From CAVWXT01 sp963759115 (GTDB lineage Bacteria > Planctomycetota > Planctomycetia > Pirellulales > Thermoguttaceae): a stretch of DNA of 64,000 bases. The position numbers and the translations under genes were made by a program. The notes below the pieces were generated by a model, which was given only the letters and a program-made list of their open reading frames with translations, did no database searches and was not told where the DNA came from. Numbering within the stretch: the stretch's first letter is position 1; each line of letters opens with the position of its first letter. Below, in pieces: positions 59,325-64,000 of this stretch. The DNA is taken from positions 1,302,001 to 1,366,000 of the forward strand of contig CAVWXT010000001.1 in NCBI GenBank assembly GCA_963759115.1, written 5' to 3'.

Positions 59325-59679
59325 CGCCTCCCGCGGCAACCGGGTCGTCCACGGCGACTACGGCTTGCAGGCGATGCAGGGCGGCTGGATCAGCGCAGCG
59401 ACGCTGGAGGCCGGCCGTATCGCCGCCCAGCAATACCTGCGCACCGAGGGCCGGCTGTACATCCGCGTCTTCCCCCACAAACCGATCACCTCGATCCCCT
59501 TGGAAACCCGCATGGGCAAGGGCAAAGGCGAGCCGGAATACTGGGCGGCGGTGGTCAGGCCGGGCACGGTGCTGTACGAGATCAGCGGAATTTCCGAGGA
59601 GGGCGCGCGGATGTGTTTCACCCGCCTGGCCCACAAAATGCCGGTGCGGGTGCGATTCCTCCGCCGCCGGCCGGTGTAG
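59263..59679 (+). CDS. rplP: Ribosomal protein L16
   Basis: 138 residues: ALMPKRVKHRKSQRGRIRGD, GLQAMQGGWISAATLEAGRI, HKPITSIPLETRMGKGKGEP. L16 positions tRNA at the A site. ATG 59263 is used; the internal ATG 59272 (MPKRVKHRK) is possible and would cut the overlap with rpsC to 53 bases. Intact. Confidence 0.96.
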   Translation: MALMPKRVKHRKSQRGRIRGDASRGNRVVHGDYGLQAMQGGWISAATLEAGRIAAQQYLRTEGRLYIRVFPHKPITSIPLETRMGKGKGEPEYWAAVVRPGTVLYEISGISEEGARMCFTRLAHKMPVRVRFLRRRPV

Positions 59680-59680
59680 G

Positions 59681-59790
59681 GAGTTGTCAGTTATCAGTAG
59701 TCAGTTGTCAGTAGTCAGTCAGCGGATGTCGGTGGTTGGTTTTGGACTAGGAAAATAGAACTGATAACTGAGAACTGAAAACTGAGAACT
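59681..59790. repeat. Heptad-built hairpin, rplP-rpmC spacer
   Basis: Five left units of the TTGTCAG/TAGTCAG type and four to five right units of the AACTGAN type, separated by about 45 bases of non-repeat sequence. Confidence 0.83.
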
Positions 59791-59807
59791 TAGAAAGAGA
59801 TCCAGCG

Positions 59808-60053
59808 ATGACCAAGGCCTCCGAACTTCGAGAGATGAGCGACGAGCAGTTGGCGTTGACGCTGAAGGAGACCACCGGCAACTTGTTCCATCTGCGGCTG
59901 CAGGCGCAGACGGAGCGGCTCGACGCCCCCAGCGAGCTCCGCAAGCATCGCCGCGTGATCGCGCGGATCCAGACGATTCAGAACCAGCGGAAGCGCGCCG
60001 CCGAAAGCCGCCGCAAGCAGGACGTCGAGAAGCAGGAACCAGCCCATGCCTAA
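59808..60053 (+). CDS. rpmC: Ribosomal protein L29
   Basis: 81 residues, slightly long for L29 because of a charged C-terminal tail: KASELREMSDEQLALTLKET, NLFHLRLQAQTERLDAPSEL, KHRRVIARIQTIQNQR. L29 lies at the exit tunnel beside L23. It overlaps rpsQ by eight bases. Confidence 0.94.
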   Translation: MTKASELREMSDEQLALTLKETTGNLFHLRLQAQTERLDAPSELRKHRRVIARIQTIQNQRKRAAESRRKQDVEKQEPAHA

Positions 60054-60357
60054 GCGAGTAGAAACCGGGATCGTCACCAGCGACAAGACGGCGAAGACCC
60101 GCCGCGTGGAGATTCCGCGGCTGGTCCGGCACCCGCGGTACGGAAAATACGTCCGCCGCAAGACGATCTGCTACGTACACGACGAGAACAACGAGTCGCA
60201 CATGGGCGACCTGGTGGAGATTGTCGAGTCCCGGCCGATGTCGCGGACGAAGCGTTGGGCGTTGGTGCGGGTGGTGGAGAAGGGACGGATGCTGGACATG
60301 GTCGCCATGCGTGCCGCCGCCCGCCGCCACAAAGCCGAGGAGGACGCCGAGTCATGA
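60046..60357 (+). CDS. rpsQ: Ribosomal protein S17
   Basis: 103 residues: VETGIVTSDKTAKTRRVEIP, RLVRHPRYGKYVRRKTICYV, GDLVEIVESRPMSRTKRWAL, with an extended charged C-terminus. ATG 60046 lies inside rpmC; its TGA overlaps the rplN ATG (ATGA). Confidence 0.95.
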   Translation: MPKRVETGIVTSDKTAKTRRVEIPRLVRHPRYGKYVRRKTICYVHDENNESHMGDLVEIVESRPMSRTKRWALVRVVEKGRMLDMVAMRAAARRHKAEEDAES

Positions 60358-60722
60358 TCCAGATGCAAACCCGGCTGGTCGTGGCCGACAACACGGGCGT
60401 CAAGGAACTGAGGTGCTTCAAGGTGCTGGGCGGATCGCGGAAGCGGTTCGCCCGCATCGGCGACATCATCGTCTGCAGCGTGAAGAGCGTGATTGCCGGC
60501 AGCGACTTCAAGAAGGGGGCGGTGGTCAAGGCGGTGATCGTCCGCGCCAAGCAGCCCACCCGCCGCGCCGACGGCAGCTACGTCCGCTTCGACAGCAACG
60601 CCGCCGTGATCATCGACAACGAGAAGAACCCGCGCGGCACGCGCATCTTCGGCGCCGTGGCCCGCGAACTGCGCGACCGGAACTTCATGAAGATCGTCAG
60701 CCTCGCCAGCGAAGTAGTGTGA
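60354..60722 (+). CDS. rplN: Ribosomal protein L14
   Basis: 122 residues: MIQMQTRLVVADNTGVKELR, KVLGGSRKRFARIGDIIVCS, DNEKNPRGTRIFGAVARELR. L14 forms an intersubunit bridge. Translationally coupled to rpsQ. Intact. Confidence 0.97.
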   Translation: MIQMQTRLVVADNTGVKELRCFKVLGGSRKRFARIGDIIVCSVKSVIAGSDFKKGAVVKAVIVRAKQPTRRADGSYVRFDSNAAVIIDNEKNPRGTRIFGAVARELRDRNFMKIVSLASEVV

Positions 60723-60726
60723 TTGG

Positions 60727-60782
60727 CAGGGTGCGTGGAACGCACCAACGAGAACAAAGAGCGGTGCTTTCACGCACCCTAC
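60727..60782. repeat. GGGTGCGT hairpin, rplN-rplX spacer
   Basis: CAGGGTGCGTGGAACGCACC (60727-60746) pairs imperfectly with 60761-60782 (GGTGCTTTCACGCACCCTAC). It is a diverged relative of 56539-56591. Confidence 0.8.
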
Positions 60783-60793
60783 GAGGTGGTGTG

Positions 60794-61142
60794 ATGTGGA
60801 TTAAAGCGAACGACACCGTGAAAGTGATCGCCGGCGAGGACCGGGGCACCACCGGCAAGGTGCTCCGCGTGGACCGCAAGGCGGGCAAACTGGTGGTCGA
60901 GGGCGTCAACCGCGTGTACAAGCACGTCCGCCGCAGCCAGAAGAACCCGCAAGGCGGCCGGCTCTCCAAGGAAATGCCGATCCGCCGTCGGCAACGTGCA
61001 GTTGGTGTGCGAGGGGTGCGGCGCCGCCACCCGCCTGGGCGTGCGCTACCTGGACAACGGCGCCAAGGAACGTTACTGCAAGAAGTGCGGCGCCGGCAAC
61101 GGCCAGGTGGCCCCGCCGAAGGCCCGCTACGCCAAGAAATAA
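60794..61142 (+). CDS. rplX: Ribosomal protein L24, zinc-ribbon form, one extra base
   Basis: The KOW domain (KANDTVKVIAGEDRGTTGKV, VVEGVNRVYKHVRRSQKNPQ) is in one frame and the C-terminus in another. Removing one C near 60984 gives 115 residues ending with CEGCGAATRLG and RYCKKCGAG, a cysteine-bearing (zinc-ribbon) C-terminus found in only some bacterial L24. ATG 60794. As written, the frame runs on into unrelated sequence. Confidence 0.93.
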
Positions 61143-61154
61143 CGCGAACCGAAC

Positions 61155-61769
61155 ATGAGCGCAGCCAAAGCGAAAAAAACGACCGAGGCCGAGAAAGCCG
61201 CAGGAAGCCGGAAGGCCGATCCCGACCCCGCGGCTGCAAGAGAAAGTACGAGAAGGAGATCCTGCCCGCGCTGGCCGCAAAGCTCGGCCGCACCAACCGG
61301 CTCTCGCTGCCGCGGTTGCAGAAGATCGTCATCAACATGGGCGTGGGCAAGGCCATCGCCGAGAAGAAATACATGGAAGAGGCGGTCGACGCCCTGAAGC
61401 AGATCGCCGGCCAGAAGCCGGTGATCACGCTGAGCCGCAAGTCGATCGCCAACTTCAAGCTCCGCGAGGGCATGGCCATCGGCTGCAAGGTGACGCTGCG
61501 GGGCAAGCGGATGTACGAGTTCCTCGATCGGCTGATTTCGCTGGCGTTGCCGCGGGTCCGCGACTTTCGCGGGCTCGACCCGAACGCCTTCGACCGCCGC
61601 GGAAACTACAACCTCGGCCTGACGGAACAATTGGTGTTTCCGGAGTTGAACCCCGACAAGTTCACCATCCCCCAGGGAATGAACATTACGTTGGTCACGA
61701 GCACCGCAGAGCGACGACGAGGCCCGCGAGTTGCTGCGGCGGTTTGGGATGCCGCTGCGGGCGGCGTGA
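61155..61769 (+). CDS. rplE: Ribosomal protein L5, three extra bases
   Basis: L5 binds 5S rRNA. The core is clear (LPRLQKIVINMGVGKAIAEK, LSRKSIANFKLREGMAIGCK, RVRDFRGLDPNAFDRRGNYN). Single extra bases near 61230 (C-run), 61245 (A-run) and 61711 (G) break the frame. Removing them gives 203 residues beginning with a Lys/Ala-rich extension (MSAAKAKKTTEAEKAAGSRK) and ending ARELLRRFGMPLRAA. Three independent breaks in an essential gene argue for consensus error. Confidence 0.94.
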
Positions 61770-61770
61770 G

Positions 61771-61876
61771 AAGTAGTTGTCAGTAGTCAGTTTTCAGTTG
61801 TCAGTTCTTGGCGGCGACACAACGCGATGATCGGGGATTACTGAAGACTGAAAACTGAAAACCAAGAACTGAAGAC
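61771..61876. repeat. Heptad-built hairpin, rplE-rpsN spacer
   Basis: Left units TTGTCAG, TAGTCAG, TTTTCAG, TTGTCAG, TTCTTGG; right units of the ACTGAAN type with CCAAGAA pairing the TTCTTGG unit. Confidence 0.83.
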
Positions 61877-61880
61877 TATC

Positions 61881-62065
61881 ATGGCAAGTAAATCAAAAAT
61901 CGCGATGGCGCTTCGCAAGCCCAAGTTTTCGACCCGCCTGGTGAGGCGATGTCGGATTTGTGGGCGTCCGCGGGCAGTGTATCGGAAGTTCGGGATTTGC
62001 CGGATCTGCTTCCGTAAGCTCGCCGACAAGGCTTGATTCCCGGCGTCCGCAAAGCGAGTTGGTAA
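61881..62065 (+). CDS. rpsN: Ribosomal protein S14 type Z, one missing base
   Basis: The zinc-type S14: RKPKFSTRLVRRCRICGRPR then KFGICRICFRKLADK, with the C-x2-C...C-x2-C zinc site. As written it ends after 51 residues at TGA 62034-62036. Adding one G to AAGGCT near 62030 restores GLIPGVRKASW and the stop at 62063-62065, giving the normal 61 residues. Confidence 0.95.
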
Positions 62066-62080
62066 AGGGACCCTAAACCG

Positions 62081-62476
62081 ATGATGACCGACCCCATCGC
62101 CGACATGTTGACTCGCATCCGCAACGCGGTGCGCGTCGAAAGGCCCCAAGTGGAAATGCCCGTCTCCAAGGTCAAGCGGGGACTGGCCGAAGTGCTCAAG
62201 CGCGAGGGCTACATTTGGGATTGGGAAGAAGTGGAAAACAAGCCGGCCAACCAGCTTCGCGTGCACCTGAAATACGGCCCCAACGGGGAACGGGTGATCC
62301 GCCGCATCCGGCGCATCAGCAAGCCGGGCCGCCGCGTCTATAGCGGCGCCGCCGACTTGAAGCCCATCCTCGGCGGCCTGGGAATCTGTATCATCAGCAC
62401 CAGCCGCGGCGTGATCAGCGACCGCGAGGCGCGGCAGCGAAAACTCGGCGGCGAAGTGCTCTGCGAAATCTGGTAA
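62081..62476 (+). CDS. rpsH: Ribosomal protein S8
   Basis: 131 residues: DPIADMLTRIRNAVRVERPQ, KRGLAEVLKREGYIWDWEEV, GGLGICIISTSRGVISDREA. S8 organises the 30S platform. ATG ATG at 62081/62084; either could start. Intact. Confidence 0.96.
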   Translation: MMTDPIADMLTRIRNAVRVERPQVEMPVSKVKRGLAEVLKREGYIWDWEEVENKPANQLRVHLKYGPNGERVIRRIRRISKPGRRVYSGAADLKPILGGLGICIISTSRGVISDREARQRKLGGEVLCEIW

Positions 62477-62480
62477 CGAC

Positions 62481-62528
62481 TGGAAAATGCAAATTGAAAA
62501 TTCCACGTCTGCAATTTTCAATCTTTCC
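62481..62528. repeat. AT-rich hairpin, rpsH-rplF spacer
   Basis: GGAAAATGCAAATTGAAAATT (62482-62502) pairs with AATTTTCAATCTTTCC (62513-62528). Unlike its neighbours it is not clearly built of 7-base units. Confidence 0.7.
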
Positions 62529-62554
62529 ATCCTAAGTCCGAATAGCGAATTACG

Positions 62555-63100
62555 ATGTCCCGGATCGGAAAAAAACCGGTGCAGGTCCCCGCGGGGGTGA
62601 AGATCCAGATCGCCGACCACACCATCACCGTGGAAGGCCCGCTGGGCAAGCTCCAATGGGAACACCGCCCTGCCGTCAGCGTGCCTACGACGAGCCGAGC
62701 AAGATCCTCACGGTCGCCCGGCGCGACGACGAGCGCCAGAGCCGCGCCTTGCACGGGCTCACCCGGGCGCTGGTGGTCAACATGATCGTCGGCGTCACCC
62801 AGGGCTATGAGAAGCGGCTGGAAATCCAAGGGCGTCGGCTATCTGGCCGCCGTGCTGGGCAAGGTGCTGCAACTCCGCGTCGGCCTGGCCAACGAGCTTC
62901 AGGTGCCCATTCCCGACGGCGTGAAGGTCACCGTCCCCGACCAGCAGCACATCGTCATCCAGGGGATCGACAAGCAGAAGGTGGGCCATTTCGCCGCGTC
63001 GGTGCGGGCCATGCGCAAGCCGGAGCCGTACAAGGGCAAGGGCATCCGCTACATGGGCGAGGCCGTCCGCCGCAAGCAGGGCAAGGCGATGGTGAAATAG
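62555..63100 (+). CDS. rplF: Ribosomal protein L6, one missing and one extra base
   Basis: 181 residues after correction. MSRIGKKPVQVPAGVKIQIA starts one frame, LTVARRDDERQSRALHGLTR lies in the next, and VGYLAAVLGKVLQLRVGLAN ... KPEPYKGKGIRYMGEAVRRK in the third. A base is missing near 62684 and one G is extra near 62832. Total length stays a multiple of three. L6 lies near the sarcin-ricin loop. Confidence 0.95.
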
Positions 63101-63105
63101 CGAAG

Positions 63106-63169
63106 CTGGGTCTTGGGCCTTTGGTCTTTGGTCTTAGAACCAAGACCCAAGACCAAAGACCCAAGACCG
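63106..63169. repeat. GGTCTTN/GACCCAA heptad hairpin, rplF-rplR spacer
   Basis: Left units GGTCTTG, GGCCTTT, GGTCTTT, GGTCTTA; right units AACCAAG, ACCCAAG, ACCAAAG, ACCCAAG. The arms are largely complementary. The sequence differs from the other spacers but the period of 7 is the same. Confidence 0.85.
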
Positions 63170-63193
63170 AAATAAATAATAGAGGAACGTGGG

Positions 63194-63562
63194 ATGAGAC
63201 ACGATCGACAAGTCGGCCGACAGCGCCAGCGGCGCGGCTTCCGCGTCCGCAACCGGCTGAAGCGCGACGCCACCCGGCCGCGGCTGTGCGTCTTCCGCAG
63301 TCACCAGAACTTCTACGCCCAGATCATCGACGATGCCGAGGGCAAGACGCTGGTGGCCGCCAGCACCCGCGACAAACCGATGAGCGAAGAACTCCGCTAC
63401 GGCGGCAATAAGACCGCCGCCATCGCGGTGGGCAAGGCCATTGCGCAGCGGGCGCTGGAAGCGGGCATCAAGGAAGTCGTGTTCGACCGCCGCGAGTACA
63501 AATACCACGGTCGCGTGGCCGCCCTGGCCACCGCCGCACGGGAAGCAGGACTGGTGTTTTAA
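63194..63562 (+). CDS. rplR: Ribosomal protein L18
   Basis: 122 residues: RRGFRVRNRLKRDATRPRLC, FRSHQNFYAQIIDDAEGKTL, FDRREYKYHGRVAALATAAR. L18 binds 5S rRNA with L5. ATG 63194 follows AGAGGAACG. Stop overlaps the rpsE start by one base (TAATG). Confidence 0.97.
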   Translation: MRHDRQVGRQRQRRGFRVRNRLKRDATRPRLCVFRSHQNFYAQIIDDAEGKTLVAASTRDKPMSEELRYGGNKTAAIAVGKAIAQRALEAGIKEVVFDRREYKYHGRVAALATAAREAGLVF

Positions 63563-64000
63563 TGTCAACCGATACGAATCAAGGTCAACTGATCGACAAG
63601 GTCATCAAGATCCGGCGTTGCGCCGCAGTGGTCAAAGGCGGCCGGCGGTTCAGCTTCACGGCGCTGGTGGTCGTCGGCGACGGCCAGGGCCGCGTGGGCT
63701 GGGGCTACGGCAAGGCCAACGAAGTGCCGCCCGCCGTGGAGAAGGCCGTCAAGGACGGCTCCCGCAGCCTGTTCTCCGTCCACATGGAAAAGACCTCGAT
63801 CCCGCACACCGTCAAGGGCCACTTCGGCGCGGCCGAAGTGATCCTCGTGCCCGCCGGGCCAGGCACCGGCGTGATTGCCGGCGCCGCCGTCCGCGCCGTG
63901 TGCGAGGCCTGCGGCATTCGCGACATCCTGACCAAGAGTTTCGGCTCCACCAACCCGATCAACCTCGTCAAAGCTTCCATCGAAGCCCTGAAACAGCTCC
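63562..64000 (+). CDS. rpsE: Ribosomal protein S5, truncated by the window end
   Basis: The visible 146 residues include VIKIRRCAAVVKGGRRFSFT, VVGDGQGRVGWGYGKANEVP and VPAGPGTGVIAGAAVRAVCE, then SFGSTNPINLVKASIEALKQ. S5 acts in 30S accuracy. It starts at 63562, coupled to rplR. The 3' end lies outside the window; the part shown is in one frame. Confidence 0.96.
   Translation, partial: MSTDTNQGQLIDKVIKIRRCAAVVKGGRRFSFTALVVVGDGQGRVGWGYGKANEVPPAVEKAVKDGSRSLFSVHMEKTSIPHTVKGHFGAAEVILVPAGPGTGVIAGAAVRAVCEACGIRDILTKSFGSTNPINLVKASIEALKQL

Noticed and set aside
57025..63100. Pseudogenes among ribosomal proteins (rplB, rplX, rplE, rpsN, rplF)
   Set aside because: These genes are essential and single copy in most bacteria. 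One-base changes restore perfect family sequence on both sides, so sequencing or assembly error is far more likely.
55028..63193. CRISPR arrays in the ribosomal operon spacers
   Set aside because: The repeats are contiguous 7-base units in inverted arms, without unique spacers of constant length, and no cas genes are near.
1..64000. tRNA or rRNA genes
   Set aside because: Spacers were scanned by eye for cloverleaf landmarks such as GGTTCGA-type loops and CCA ends, and for rRNA motifs; none was found. A short divergent gene could be missed without a covariance search.

Overview
The window (GC-rich, about 63-66% by eye) reads as chromosomal DNA of a planctomycete, probably a Pirellulales relative. 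The grounds are a giant secreted protein with a planctomycete-type 'FEPLENRQLLS' (LEPR-XLL-like) N-terminus, an ECF sigma / HEAT-repeat membrane protein / secretin-like cassette, a DUF6677-like protein, a Tat-exported TIM-barrel protein, an FGE-type protein, and many intergenic hairpin repeats.

Layout. 0-8.2 kb: a LarA-like gene, divergent from hydE and hydG ([FeFe]-hydrogenase maturases). These are followed by an AT-richer ATPase/HNH pair that looks like a Septu (PtuAB-type) defence cassette, then aspA. 8.4-10.9 kb: a PLP decarboxylase and a Tat-secreted TIM-barrel protein. 11.2-24.0 kb: one gene for a protein of about 4,280 residues (SD-B-like domain, SBBP propeller, PKD-like, FG-GAP, beta-helix and Ig-like repeats, C-terminal zinc-protease motif). 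24.4-26.6 kb: an insertion sequence bounded by nested inverted repeats. 26.7-41 kb: di-haem peroxidase-like protein, parvulin-type PPIase, mfd, FGE-like protein, a Pro/Arg-rich protein, the sigma/HEAT/secretin cassette, rsmG and two small membrane proteins. 41-48 kb: UROD-like protein, PilZ-like protein, an ORF-less group II intron, amino-acid permease and cstA. 48-53.7 kb: cdsA, a zinc-ribbon protein, phoH, a 7TM-HD phosphodiesterase, ybeY and yqeG. 53.7-54.4 kb: a ParE/Phd-type toxin-antitoxin pair. 54.7-64 kb: the S10-spc ribosomal protein operon, from rpsJ to a truncated rpsE.

Two properties dominate. First, around 45-50 single-base indels break otherwise well-conserved genes, including five of the ribosomal protein genes, and each is repaired by adding or removing one base. 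I read this as uncorrected consensus error rather than gene decay. Broken genes are therefore annotated over their whole extent, with the frameshift positions given.

Second, hairpin-forming repeats of several unrelated families fill the spacers. They also sit inside coding sequence: a perfect 26-bp-arm palindrome adds exactly 31 codons to hydE, and one 41-bp element occurs both in mfd and in the HEAT-repeat gene. In the ribosomal operon, six spacers carry hairpins whose arms are built from 7-base units. No tRNA or rRNA genes and no CRISPR array were seen.
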